A stretch of 64,000 nt of DNA from Bacillota bacterium (lineage in GTDB: Bacteria > Bacillota > Clostridia > Lachnospirales > Lachnospiraceae). Positions 43,446 through 52,395 of the stretch are shown here, piece by piece. The DNA is taken from contig JAFAFU010000074.1 in assembly GCA_023423335.1 (NCBI GenBank), positions 62,001 through 126,000 of the forward strand, read 5' to 3'. The notes under the pieces were generated by a model. The model saw nothing but the letters and a program-made list of their open reading frames with translations, was not told the DNA's origin and searched no databases. Numbering within the stretch: the stretch's first letter is position 1; the number at the start of each line of letters is the position of its first letter. The position numbers and the translations under genes are program-made.

Positions 43446-45104
43446 TTATTCCCCCAATGATTTTCCTGAACCCTGCTTGATAGCACGTTTTTTATTTCTG
43501 ATTGGATAATAACTATTCGTATTATTAAAAGCGAGAATAATTTCTCCTTCTATTAATTTGGTTTTCTTTTGAAGGCAGACATTATATATCACCCATTCAT
43601 GGCTTTTATTGAAACGGTAAACAACATATTCATATTTCTTAGTAAAGACAACACATCCCTGTCCATTTAAAAATTTCTTGAATGCTGCAAATAAAAATAC
43701 CGCAAGATCTTTTTTCCCGCCTGTCTGGTGACGGATACATTGATCTGAGGTCATAATTCTATCCGCCTCAGGGAAAATAGACTTATTTCCCATTTGATTT
43801 ATGTAGCCGTAAACCTCCTCCTCATTTTTGAAAATGATATTACCCCAATTGCTTTGTACGCTCCAGTAGATATATGTTTCTGGCTTTGAAACATACAGTG
43901 TTTGATTCGCATATTTTACCCACGGATATATACTGCTATTGATCTTACTGCCAACCCGAAAAACACTACGCCTAAAGTCATCCGTAAAAAGATCCGGGGC
44001 CACCGGCATCATCTCGCTTTCCCTGCCGGTCGGACTGTATACAGGTAAGAAAGTGTTTTTTGCAATATAATTGTATTCCTGAATTAGTTCAGGGCTTATC
44101 TCAGCATAATTACTTTTAAAATCAATAAACCATTCCGCTCCGAAAACCCTGTTTATTTTTCCGGAGGGATAGATTGTTCTCCTCCTGCAAAGTGTTAAAC
44201 TATCATGACTGATAAAAAATAGTTTTTGTTCATCACTTCGGACAATTAGATAATCCTGATTGATAATGCGGAATTGAACCAATTGAAACACTTTAAACCC
44301 ACACCAGCGTAACAGTGAATATAGTGCAGACATAAAAAAGTTACAGCTCACTGAAATTCTCTTTCCCTCATCTTTACCTGTAATAATTTCCTCCAATCCA
44401 TACCAAGGTGCTAAATATTTACTCGCCCATGTATTGTCACGGTCAGGTCGTGCTATTTGTAAACGGAATTTATCCCTGAGAATATCATAAATGAGTTTTA
44501 ATTTCTGCTCCGAATTTTCATGGGGAAGATTTAACTGTCGACATATGCCAGGTATTACACGAGACATCATACACGTCATTATACTTGCACATTCTAACTG
44601 TATATGGGCTTCCCTGAAGCGAATGTTGCGGGTTATGACACGTGCCAATTGATGATACGGCAGGTCAACATTATTATTTATCTCCTCTCCTAATAATGAA
44701 TTTTCCCACCATGCCTCATCTTTTTTCAAAGCCGCATGCCAACACAAATCATTTCTTTCAGTTGACAAGTGATATTGTTCAATGCTTACAATTTTGAATA
44801 CTTTATTTTCATTGTCTGCTTTTACTTTTATTAATAAATCAGCTGAGTAATCCTCATATCCCTGATATTGAGCTTTTATCGAGCACTTGAATTCAGAATA
44901 ACTTATACAATCATATGTATCATCAAGAATGATTTCACAATTTTTCACTTCATGTATAATGAAATAATCCTCAAACCATTTATTCATCGATTGCAGTGCA
45001 ACATCGTCTTCTATCATTATTAATTGCTGCCATGCATGTTTATCTGCGGATAGGATGCAGTTTTTTAGCCTGGCTTTCACTTCATGAAAATCACAATTCA
45101 TCAT
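43446..45104 (-). CDS. Transglutaminase-like protein, possibly with a degenerate second repeat
   Basis: 552 residues. Residues about 195-305 resemble a transglutaminase-like core: K-L-I-Y-D-I-L-R, then I-S-V-S-C-N-F-F-M-S-A-L-Y-S-L-L-R-W-C-G-F with candidate nucleophile C254, and F-I-S-H-D (H300/D301). Where the usual His sits, the sequence reads N-Q-D-Y (Q283), so catalysis is uncertain. A second stretch (about 450-525: T-G-G-K-K-D-L-A-V-F-L-F-A-A-F, then a strand-rich segment) looks like a degenerate repeat without Cys. Papain/transglutaminase-fold proteins can form amides from carrier thioesters, so a bond-forming role is possible. It overlaps the tandem carrier gene by 4 bp. Confidence 0.55.
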   Translation of the reverse strand: MMNCDFHEVKARLKNCILSADKHAWQQLIMIEDDVALQSMNKWFEDYFIIHEVKNCEIILDDTYDCISYSEFKCSIKAQYQGYEDYSADLLIKVKADNENKVFKIVSIEQYHLSTERNDLCWHAALKKDEAWWENSLLGEEINNNVDLPYHQLARVITRNIRFREAHIQLECASIMTCMMSRVIPGICRQLNLPHENSEQKLKLIYDILRDKFRLQIARPDRDNTWASKYLAPWYGLEEIITGKDEGKRISVSCNFFMSALYSLLRWCGFKVFQLVQFRIINQDYLIVRSDEQKLFFISHDSLTLCRRRTIYPSGKINRVFGAEWFIDFKSNYAEISPELIQEYNYIAKNTFLPVYSPTGRESEMMPVAPDLFTDDFRRSVFRVGSKINSSIYPWVKYANQTLYVSKPETYIYWSVQSNWGNIIFKNEEEVYGYINQMGNKSIFPEADRIMTSDQCIRHQTGGKKDLAVFLFAAFKKFLNGQGCVVFTKKYEYVVYRFNKSHEWVIYNVCLQKKTKLIEGEIILAFNNTNSYYPIRNKKRAIKQGSGKSLGE

Positions 45105-45571
45105 ATTATACTAACCTCTTGGAAGGTATTTAGAAAGGATAAAGGGAAATTAACTATATCAGCCGCATTGACAGCATCGTTAATATTGATCTGAAAACAC
45201 TTTTCAATTTCAGCAATAATTATTGATACCTTTTGATTATCAATATTCATTTTTTCAATTAAATTCTCTTTAACAATTTCACTTTCATCAATTTGCATAT
45301 TCAGTACACTTTCATAAATATTTTTTAATTTATAGCATTGATAATAATTAAAGAAATAGAAAGGTGAATCTATTATTTTTATAGCTAACTCGTCATCTTC
45401 AATAATAAAATTAAAATTTTTTTCAATTTCAGCAATTAGCTGCAATGCGATCAAAGAATCAATATTAAAACTCTTTATTAAGCTTCCTTTGAAAAAATCC
45501 TTTTCATTGATTTGAATATCCAAAACATTCTTATAAATATTCAATAACTTAATAGCAGCACTTTTAAACAT
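45101..45571 (-). CDS. Tandem carrier protein with one serine-less domain
   Basis: 156 residues made of two related carrier domains (about 5-70 and 80-150), alignable along their length (L-N-I-Y-K-N-V-L-D-I-Q-I with L-K-N-I-Y-E-S-V-L-N-M-Q-I; A-E-I-E-K-N-F with A-E-I-E-K-C-F). The first has S39 in F-N-I-D-S-L-I-A-L for phosphopantetheine. The second reads M-N-I-D-N-Q-K-V, with N112 at the serine position, so it cannot be primed. The dead copy may act as a docking module. GGAGG precedes the ATG. It is overlapped by the transglutaminase-like gene downstream. Confidence 0.8.
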   Translation of the reverse strand: MFKSAAIKLLNIYKNVLDIQINEKDFFKGSLIKSFNIDSLIALQLIAEIEKNFNFIIEDDELAIKIIDSPFYFFNYYQCYKLKNIYESVLNMQIDESEIVKENLIEKMNIDNQKVSIIIAEIEKCFQININDAVNAADIVNFPLSFLNTFQEVSII

Positions 45572-45583
45572 ATTCCTTGCCTC

Positions 45584-46459
45584 CTAACATTGATTTCCGT
45601 ATAAATATTTTAATCCATCTTTATAGGTAGGAAAAACGAACTCGTACTTTAAAATATTTTTTATTAAACTATTATCCATGGAGATATTCATGGTTCTAAG
45701 TCCATGAATGCTTAGTATGATCCGTTCGTTAAGCTCCATATCCGGTTTCAAATAAATACACTTTGTGTTGCTTAATTCTTCAACATGATGATAGAATTCA
45801 ATTTGGCGTATCGGCAAATTATCACATATATTAAAAATTCCTTGAGGGAAGCTGTGGTTACAGTCAGCCAATATATTGATTAAATCTTTAATATGTAATT
45901 TCGATGTATAATTCATGCCATCTCCTATTAAGGTAATACCCTTTGAACAAGAATTAAACGGATTAGCTTCATTGTCTCCATATACTTCTCCTATGCGAAA
46001 TATTGCATGTTTTTTACATGATTTCATGACTGCTTTTTCCATTTCAATGGTGATTTTCCCAAAAGGATTATTCGTAATCAATTTAGTATCCTCTAAATGG
46101 GCTTTAAATGTATCTGCATAAACTGCACTGTTGCTTGCCAAAACTATAGCAGCCCTTGGGTTATTGGAAAAGGATTGAAGCAGATTAACCGTTCCCTGCA
46201 CATAAAGGTTATATGTATTGCTATAGGTGGAATGAATTCCTGCCAGATGATAAACTAAATCTATATTATCTGCTATTTCATGTAAACTGAATGGATCAGC
46301 CAAATCGCCATAATAAGGGATAAGACCTAAATCAATTAAAGGATTTGCTCTTTCTCTTTCTGATGGTCTGATAAGTCCACGGACTTTATATCCATTCATC
46401 AACAAATGTCTGCACAATCTGCTTCCAATATATCCTGTACAACCTGTTATAAGAATCAT
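45584..46459 (-). CDS. Extended SDR (NAD(P)-dependent epimerase/reductase family) with altered active site
   Basis: 291 residues. The nucleotide motif G-C-T-G-Y-I-G-S-R is at 6-14 and H-L-A-G at 71-74. The usual catalytic Y-x-x-x-K is F133-x-x-x-T137 (N-P-F-G-K-I-T), while the upstream S-N-S block is kept. The G-x-x-G-x-x-G cofactor site appears intact, so NAD(P) binding is likely but normal SDR proton transfer is doubtful. It follows the acyl/aryl-adenylating gene by about 15 bp; a carrier-substrate reductase or a non-catalytic role are both open. Confidence 0.8.
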   Translation of the reverse strand: MILITGCTGYIGSRLCRHLLMNGYKVRGLIRPSERERANPLIDLGLIPYYGDLADPFSLHEIADNIDLVYHLAGIHSTYSNTYNLYVQGTVNLLQSFSNNPRAAIVLASNSAVYADTFKAHLEDTKLITNNPFGKITIEMEKAVMKSCKKHAIFRIGEVYGDNEANPFNSCSKGITLIGDGMNYTSKLHIKDLINILADCNHSFPQGIFNICDNLPIRQIEFYHHVEELSNTKCIYLKPDMELNERIILSIHGLRTMNISMDNSLIKNILKYEFVFPTYKDGLKYLYGNQC

Positions 46460-46474
46460 TTCTATGCCTCTCTT

Positions 46475-47890
46475 CTAAACATTCCTTCTTTTCTTTCCGT
46501 ACCTTCCTGTATCAATATGATCTACAAACAGAACTTTTTTGGGTACTTTATAGCTTGGCAGCGCCACCTCGCAGCAATTGATAATATCCCTTTCGCTTAA
46601 GGAACCCTTTTCCTTCGTTACAACTTTGACACCCAACATATCATTGTCTGCGATATTGCGGTACTTATATGCCACAACATCCTTAACTGCTTCATTTCTC
46701 ATGATTACCTGTTCTACCTCCAAAGGGTTGACCAGATGTCCGGCAATGTTTATTGTTTCCGAGATACGTCCTTTTATTTCCAAATATCCATTTCTATGAA
46801 TAATTCCAATATCTCCTGTTTTAATCCATCCATCACAAAAAACTTCGTTATTTAATTCTTCATTTAAATAATATTTTGAAGACACCATATCCCCTTTTAC
46901 AATGATTTCTCCCAAGCCTTCCGCATTAACATCAATCAGTGATACCTCGCAGCCGTTAAGTGGTCTGCCCACAAATTTTCTTAAGCTGGCTATGTCCTTA
47001 GCGTCATTATATGCTATCGTTCCGGCTTCAGATGAACAGTATATTGAGTGCAAACCTTTCTTTGATTTCTTATAAAAATTCAGAAAATCTTCTTCACTTA
47101 AATAAGCTGAGCTGGTAAGACAAAGTCTTACATTGTTCCAAGTAGCTTCTGTACACAGTCTGCTGGCAGTTATGAGCTTATAGTAAAATGGTACGGCAAA
47201 AAAGACGGTAACCCTTTGCTCAATAACATTACGCAGCACGCTGCCCGGTACTGTGGAATCTGAAACAAAAATTCTGGTTCCAGATAATAATGCTGGCAAT
47301 AGCACTGTATTAAGTGCCGCTGGCAGCATTAATGAAATAGGAGTATAAATAACATCATTTTCAGATAATTTCAAAGCATCAGCAAGGGTAATAATATTGT
47401 TTGCCATATTTTCTTTACTGAACATAACACATTTGGGCAGCCCCGTTGTGCCTGAGGTATAGAGCATTTGCATAATACTATCCTGAAGGTCTTTTTCTTC
47501 ATAAGTTGTCCGATAAAGTGTATATCCTAAGGACAGGGGTATTGTCCTTTGAAATTCATCTGAATCCAATTCTTGTGAGGAAATAACTGCATGGGCTTTA
47601 CTGCTATGAATTACTTTGGGAAGGATATCCCTATTCGTAGAAACATCTATGGGTATCATAATACAATCTAATTCACATAAGGCAAAATAAAGCCCCACGA
47701 AATCTATTGTTTTTTTCAAACAAACAATAATCTTGTATCTTGGAGAAATCCCGCAACGCTGCAAGACTAATTTCCATCTGTCAATATTTTTTTTTATATC
47801 AACATACGTATATGTTCTCCCATTTACTGTAAGGATTTCATGATATGGTTTTTCATTTATAAATCTGTATAAAGCTTGTAGTAATCTCAT
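46475..47890 (-). CDS. ANL-family acid-CoA/carrier ligase (starter-unit activation)
   Basis: 471 residues, shorter than an amino-acid A domain. Motifs: L-Y-T-S-G-T-T-G-L-P-K (A3), Y-C-S-S-E-A-G-T (A5), K-T-G-D-I-G (A7), G-R-I-S-E-T-I-N-I-A-G-H-L-V-N-P-L-E-V-E (A8) and T-G-R-Y-G-K-K-R-R (A10 Lys). No FD-type A4 motif typical of alpha-amino acids is seen, so it more likely activates a carboxylic, fatty or aromatic acid. It has no fused carrier and would load a free carrier or CoA. AAGGAG lies before the ATG. Confidence 0.85.
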   Translation of the reverse strand: MRLLQALYRFINEKPYHEILTVNGRTYTYVDIKKNIDRWKLVLQRCGISPRYKIIVCLKKTIDFVGLYFALCELDCIMIPIDVSTNRDILPKVIHSSKAHAVISSQELDSDEFQRTIPLSLGYTLYRTTYEEKDLQDSIMQMLYTSGTTGLPKCVMFSKENMANNIITLADALKLSENDVIYTPISLMLPAALNTVLLPALLSGTRIFVSDSTVPGSVLRNVIEQRVTVFFAVPFYYKLITASRLCTEATWNNVRLCLTSSAYLSEEDFLNFYKKSKKGLHSIYCSSEAGTIAYNDAKDIASLRKFVGRPLNGCEVSLIDVNAEGLGEIIVKGDMVSSKYYLNEELNNEVFCDGWIKTGDIGIIHRNGYLEIKGRISETINIAGHLVNPLEVEQVIMRNEAVKDVVAYKYRNIADNDMLGVKVVTKEKGSLSERDIINCCEVALPSYKVPKKVLFVDHIDTGRYGKKRRNV

Positions 47891-47948
47891 ATTTCATTCT
47901 CCTTAAATACGGAATACACTTATGTACACACAACAATATTCCTTTATA

Positions 47949-48578
47949 CTACCAATCGAATATTACTTCTCCGCTTACACCCGCTCTACGAAAGTAATCA
48001 ATATTTTCTTTATGGACATGAGGTAATAAAATCTTTTCTATTCCTATCACACCTTTTTTAAGCAGAGTTTCAGCCTGGACAAGAGAGTCATAATTATCCC
48101 AACGTATTCTTCCTTCAATTACTGTTTCCCATGACACAGGGTTTGGCAGATCAATATTTAACCCCTTCTCCGATTGATTTACATCTTCATATTCCCACAC
48201 CTGCAGCAATATCATTTCCATTATTCCATGAACCTTTTTCATATAGACAGGCATATCCAAAATCAAGATTTGTTTTGTGAATTCGAGAGCCCAACTGATG
48301 ATAGGTATGAATAATCCGCTCTCAACATCAATGTCAATTGTTCTGTATATTGTGCAACTGTAATTATTTTTCTGATTACCTATTATTGGCGAGGTAACCA
48401 CCATTTGTTCTTTCCTTAAATTCAACCATGGAATTTCTTCCTTAATCACAGCTGCAGAAAACAAACAATACAATCCTTTATAAAGAATTGTATTGTTAAA
48501 AAAGCAATAATTTAGATCGGTTGCTAATGTCATGAGATTGTGCAATTGCTTACTATCAACTATTTTTTTCATACTCAT
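47949..48578 (-). CDS. Unknown protein of the biosynthetic cluster
   Basis: 209 residues, no family recognised, no signal peptide or membrane helices. It is rich in beta-prone segments and ends W-D-N-Y-D-S-L-V-Q-A-E-T-L-L-K-K-G-V-I-G-I-E then V-I-F-D-W. It lies about 11 bp after unknown-family copy B and before the acid ligase, with short spacing on both sides, so it belongs to the operon. I cannot assign a role. Confidence 0.65.
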   Translation of the reverse strand: MSMKKIVDSKQLHNLMTLATDLNYCFFNNTILYKGLYCLFSAAVIKEEIPWLNLRKEQMVVTSPIIGNQKNNYSCTIYRTIDIDVESGLFIPIISWALEFTKQILILDMPVYMKKVHGIMEMILLQVWEYEDVNQSEKGLNIDLPNPVSWETVIEGRIRWDNYDSLVQAETLLKKGVIGIEKILLPHVHKENIDYFRRAGVSGEVIFDW

Positions 48579-48589
48579 CTTAATTCACT

Positions 48590-49282
48590 CTAATGATGAT
48601 CTACAATATATATGTATCTTCCACCAACTTTCGGTGAATGAAAGTTCGGCATCCAGGCGTGGGCACAAAATTGAGAATTAGAATCTATTCCTGCAATTAA
48701 TACACCCTTTCCATCATATCTGGTATTCGGTAACCATGTCTTATATGAATTTTCAGGATACTCTCCAGTCAGATATTTCATTCTTGCCAGGAAAACCATA
48801 TATCTTTCTATGCTCATATTTAGCTTGTCGCCGTCTTTAAACTGTTTTGCTATTTCACGTGATGTTTGATCCGTAAATTCTGGTTCAAGGCTTTTCTTTG
48901 TGGAAAACCAAAAATCGTCATGTTCTGTTTTTAAGGTCACCAAAGGATCGTGAAATGCCCAGCAATCCATATGGAACAACTTTCCGAGTGTAGCTGCATC
49001 AATACCACCGGGTAAACACAACAACACCTCTCCATTATTTTCCACTTCCTTTATCTCATCTTCGGTGAAATAAGGAAGATTCAGACGAAAAGGTACACCT
49101 GTTAACGTTTCAATTCCCATGTTTTTATACCAGGTTTCCATTTCATCCCTTACTTTTTCCGGCGTAGTTAATGTTTCGTTGTTTTGTAAAGTATGTAACA
49201 AATCACTTTTTACAATAATTCCATCTTTTATTAACTGCATAACTAAGTTAATTCCTTTTTTTTCATCTATCATCAGGTACAT
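48590..49282 (-). CDS. Unknown-family protein, copy B of a paralogous pair
   Basis: 230 residues, full-length relative of the product at 40316-41002 (see shared W-Y, G-K-L-F, W-A-F, G-R-Y-D and H-x-W-M-P blocks). The C-terminal H-A-W-M-P-N-F-H-S-P-K-V-G-G-R-Y matches H-G-W-M-P-H-F in copy A. Its start overlaps the end of the EtfA gene: either ATG 49282 (three bases after AGGAGG) or ATG 49273 (TGATG coupling). Linkage to ETF here and to the DAO flavoprotein in copy A suggests that both work with flavin electron transfer. Confidence 0.75.
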   Translation of the reverse strand: MYLMIDEKKGINLVMQLIKDGIIVKSDLLHTLQNNETLTTPEKVRDEMETWYKNMGIETLTGVPFRLNLPYFTEDEIKEVENNGEVLLCLPGGIDAATLGKLFHMDCWAFHDPLVTLKTEHDDFWFSTKKSLEPEFTDQTSREIAKQFKDGDKLNMSIERYMVFLARMKYLTGEYPENSYKTWLPNTRYDGKGVLIAGIDSNSQFCAHAWMPNFHSPKVGGRYIYIVDHH

Positions 49283-50265
49283 TTACCTCCTAAATAATTA
49301 ATCATATAATTAGCTGCCTCAAACAAATCACCAATAATACCATAATCTGAATATTGAAATATAGCTGCATATGGATCATTGTTGACAGCAATTATCTGTT
49401 TCACATGTTCAATCCCCTGAATATGCTGAGGGGAACCCGAAATTCCAAAAGCAATATACATATCCGCGTAAATTTGCATACCTGTTGATCCGATTTGATA
49501 ATTCTGAGGAATTATTTGCCTGTTTACAAGTTCCCGAGTTCCACCAATTGCAGCATTATCTAACAATGTTGCTAATTTTTTAAATAAGGCTAAATCTGTT
49601 TTATCATTAATACCATTACCTAGTCCAATAACAATCTTCGACTTATTTAAGCCGATGGCTTCTACTTTTTTCATTATCTCTGTTTTAATGTTATTGTTCC
49701 CGGATGAGATTATTTGGGTTGTTATATTATAAATTTCAGGACAAGTCAGATTACCTTCTAAGCCGTATGTTTTTTCATCATCTAATATAGTTGCCATTAA
49801 TGGTTTGGATCTGTGAACAGCAATTTGCGCATAAATATTATTTGAATAAACCATTCTGACCATATTGATACACCCGGAAGCTTTATCAAATTTAAAGTTC
49901 GTACAAGCAGCACATAGCCCGGTATTCAGAATATAAGCAACTTGAGGAAATAGTATTTTATAGCCGGAACTGTTAGTTGCCCAGGCGATATCAGGATTGA
50001 TTTTTTTAAGAAAGTGAACTATGTTATTTATTTCATCCTTACTAAATAAAAAATCGTTTCTTGCATTAAGTGTTACATAATAAATAACATCTACTTCGGT
50101 AGTTTCCAAATAAGCAAGAAATTTTTCAGCATTCTGGTCAAGTATAATGGCAATAATCATATATCCGTATCGCTTTTTTAATGTTTGTGCCATAAATATT
50201 ATTTTTCGGGAGTTTGATGTGGGTATCCCATCTTTATGTTCAATAAATATGCATACTTTTTTCAT
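49273..50265 (-). CDS. etfA: Electron transfer flavoprotein alpha subunit
   Basis: 330 residues, FAD-binding EtfA. C-terminal domain motifs: G-L-G-N-G-I-N-D-K near 214, A-I-G-G-T-R-E-L-V-N-R, Y-Q-I-G-S-T-G, G-I-S-G-S-P-Q-H-I-Q-G and N-N-D-P-Y-A-A-I-F-Q-Y-S-D-Y-G-I-I-G-D. ETF accepts electrons from flavoprotein dehydrogenases and passes them on. Overlaps etfB by 4 bp. Being inside a biosynthetic operon, it is probably dedicated to the pathway, perhaps serving the DAO flavoprotein. Confidence 0.92.
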   Translation of the reverse strand: MKKVCIFIEHKDGIPTSNSRKIIFMAQTLKKRYGYMIIAIILDQNAEKFLAYLETTEVDVIYYVTLNARNDFLFSKDEINNIVHFLKKINPDIAWATNSSGYKILFPQVAYILNTGLCAACTNFKFDKASGCINMVRMVYSNNIYAQIAVHRSKPLMATILDDEKTYGLEGNLTCPEIYNITTQIISSGNNNIKTEIMKKVEAIGLNKSKIVIGLGNGINDKTDLALFKKLATLLDNAAIGGTRELVNRQIIPQNYQIGSTGMQIYADMYIAFGISGSPQHIQGIEHVKQIIAVNNDPYAAIFQYSDYGIIGDLFEAANYMINYLGGKCT

Positions 50266-51041
50266 AATCTATCACCAAACAGAGTTTTCATAAGCACCTT
50301 CATCTTTTTTTCTTCAAAAACTATACTATATAAATTTCTTTTGGTAACTGAATTCTTATGATAAAGAGAAACCACTTTTGTGAATGATCCTTTGTGTCCG
50401 ACATTTTCATCCGATATTGCCAGATCTTCGCAGGTTATTATCTCAACATCCTTTGACTTAGAATCTATAATATTCTTTATCCCAGGTAAATTAACATAAC
50501 TTTCGGGTCCTTGCGTTACAGTGATCAGTAATCTTTCCTCTGTTATTTTTCTAATCCATGTAGAATCCATTTCACAAGTTATCTCAAAATATTTATCATT
50601 ATGCAAAATGTTTACTGTATTTGCATATGAATTAATCCCCAATGCCATAGCTAAGGAATGAGGAACCTGACCGGTTTCGCTGTCTAAGGATTTATCTCCG
50701 CAGATAATCAGACTATACGCCGGGAAAAGAGTTTTTATCATATTTCCCAGTGCATATGATGTGGCATAAGTATCAGATCCCGATAGGTTTGGACTTGTCA
50801 ATAAAAAGGCCCTATCCACCCCATAAGAATATAGTTGTCTAACCAATGATGTAACACGGGAGGGCCCCATAGATATTGTGATAACTTTAAACCCATATGA
50901 TTGCTTTAACTTAATGGCCCATGACAGCGCCGCCAGATCTGAAGGATTATGAAACATATCATTTATTCCACTGAAGGCCGAGGTCATTCTTCTTTCCAAA
51001 TTGTAATTCTTTACTTGTTTCACACATACAATAATATACAT
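50262..51041 (-). CDS. etfB: Electron transfer flavoprotein beta subunit
   Basis: 259 residues with the EtfB start M-Y-I-I-V-C-V-K-Q-V, N-P-S-D-L-A-A-L near 33-40, G-D-K-S-L-D-S-E-T-G-Q-V-P (nucleotide contact) and a T-Q-G-P-E-S-Y block. It forms the heterodimer with EtfA from the next gene. Compared with housekeeping EtfB, several segments are divergent, as expected for a pathway-specific copy. It follows the first BtrH_N gene by 12 bp. Confidence 0.9.
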   Translation of the reverse strand: MYIIVCVKQVKNYNLERRMTSAFSGINDMFHNPSDLAALSWAIKLKQSYGFKVITISMGPSRVTSLVRQLYSYGVDRAFLLTSPNLSGSDTYATSYALGNMIKTLFPAYSLIICGDKSLDSETGQVPHSLAMALGINSYANTVNILHNDKYFEITCEMDSTWIRKITEERLLITVTQGPESYVNLPGIKNIIDSKSKDVEIITCEDLAISDENVGHKGSFTKVVSLYHKNSVTKRNLYSIVFEEKKMKVLMKTLFGDRL

Positions 51042-51053
51042 TTTTTCTCTCTT

Positions 51054-52034
51054 TCAAACAGATTTCAAAGCTTCTATTTTATCTTTACAGCAAGATAATA
51101 TTTTTTGACTTATTATTTCTTCTTTTATATTTATACCGCGCAATAAATTTACAGTATTTTTTATATACTCTTTTTTTCTGGAAAGAATACTTTTAACATA
51201 TAATCCCTTAAAAGCATCCCAACTACTTCTTACATCAATCAACTCCAATATAATGGAAGAAAATAAATCTGTTTTATATTTCTGATTAAAATATCCTAAG
51301 CCTCTTATAAAATTATGTCTGCTATTACACACTTCTGTAACATACAATAAAAAGTATGATTTTGATATATTCATTGATATAGTACTGATATTATCCGTAC
51401 TCCAGCAGTGTAGAATATAATCGGCAATCTGGTTTAAATCATCTGATTTATGCGGATTATTATCCTGAAAAACATCCAAAAAGTAGATAAGAGAATTTTC
51501 TAAATCTCTCTCCACCACTTCATCCTGACTGAGCAATATAAGCTTATAGTATTTATCAAATAAATACTGTATATCAATTCTACAAATATCCTCCACATGA
51601 AAGGTACCATCACAACATAATAATTCGTTATTATCTTCATCTATATCACAAATTAAAAAGCAATGAGGCCGTATTTGAGAATATTTATTCCATGGAACAT
51701 AATTTGAATCCATTGTCACTACTATTGGATTTTTCTTCTCCAATTCTTCAATTATGGTTTTTTTGAATATCCTTATATCATTAAATTTGCATAGATTTAA
51801 TGATACACCACAAAAATCATGCCATATTTTACCTCTGTCAAATCTGTTACCTACACTAAAGGCTATTTCTTCAAAAGTGTCCGGATGATTACTTTCACTA
51901 ATAAAATTGAATTCTGTCCAAAATATAGGCAGGTAATCTACATTCCAATATTCACTTACCGGCCCTACTATATTGTTCTGATAACAGTCAAATTTTCCAT
52001 AAAACCTGGGTTTAATATCAATCAAATCAATCAC
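51054..52034 (-). CDS. BtrH_N-type papain-fold protein (candidate amide synthase)
   Basis: 326 residues. Candidate triad: C17 (K-F-D-C-Y-Q-N-N), H124 (R-P-H-C-F-L-I-C-D-I-D) and D142 (L-L-C-C-D-G-T-F); the M-D-S-N-Y-V-P-W strand (108-115) matches the BtrH_N D-x-x-x-x-P block. It most resembles the 39-kb paralog. The GTG at 52034 is given; a TTG at 52025 with AGGTG six bases upstream may be the true start. It follows the first carrier gene by about 40 bp. Confidence 0.7.
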   Translation of the reverse strand: MIDLIDIKPRFYGKFDCYQNNIVGPVSEYWNVDYLPIFWTEFNFISESNHPDTFEEIAFSVGNRFDRGKIWHDFCGVSLNLCKFNDIRIFKKTIIEELEKKNPIVVTMDSNYVPWNKYSQIRPHCFLICDIDEDNNELLCCDGTFHVEDICRIDIQYLFDKYYKLILLSQDEVVERDLENSLIYFLDVFQDNNPHKSDDLNQIADYILHCWSTDNISTISMNISKSYFLLYVTEVCNSRHNFIRGLGYFNQKYKTDLFSSIILELIDVRSSWDAFKGLYVKSILSRKKEYIKNTVNLLRGINIKEEIISQKILSCCKDKIEALKSV

Positions 52035-52075
52035 CTGCTCAATTATTATTTAAGTTGCTTTAACGGTATATAATT

Positions 52076-52294
52076 TTATTTATTACTAATTTTATCTACT
52101 ATATATTCAACAAATGAAGTTATTGTCGAAAATTTATAAGCAGATAGCTTATGATCGTCAAATTGAAAATCAAATGTTCCTTCTAATTCAAGAATCATTT
52201 TAACAAAAACAATTGACTCGGTTAAATTGAAGTCTTGATCACTATCCAAATCAATATAATTACTTATAATAGTCAATATTTTTTCGTAAAGCAT
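52076..52294 (-). CDS. Free-standing carrier protein, first structural gene after loaP
   Basis: 72 residues with a short carrier fold; S27 in L-T-E-S-I-V-F-V-K is the phosphopantetheine site (D-S changed to E-S), followed by I-L-E-L-E-G-T-F-D-F-Q-F-D. An AGGAGG lies about 23 bases before the ATG, unusually far; in-frame ATT/ATA codons lie closer to it (an alternative non-standard start). It is preceded by a 165-bp leader after loaP. Confidence 0.75.
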   Translation of the reverse strand: MLYEKILTIISNYIDLDSDQDFNLTESIVFVKMILELEGTFDFQFDDHKLSAYKFSTITSFVEYIVDKISNK

Positions 52295-52395
52295 CTTGTT
52301 TTCTTTTATAATTATTACCTCCTCATATAGCCAAGTGTTTTTCCTGCGTTTTATGTTACAATTCGCTTCGGATACCTCCCTGTTCCATAAGTTTT

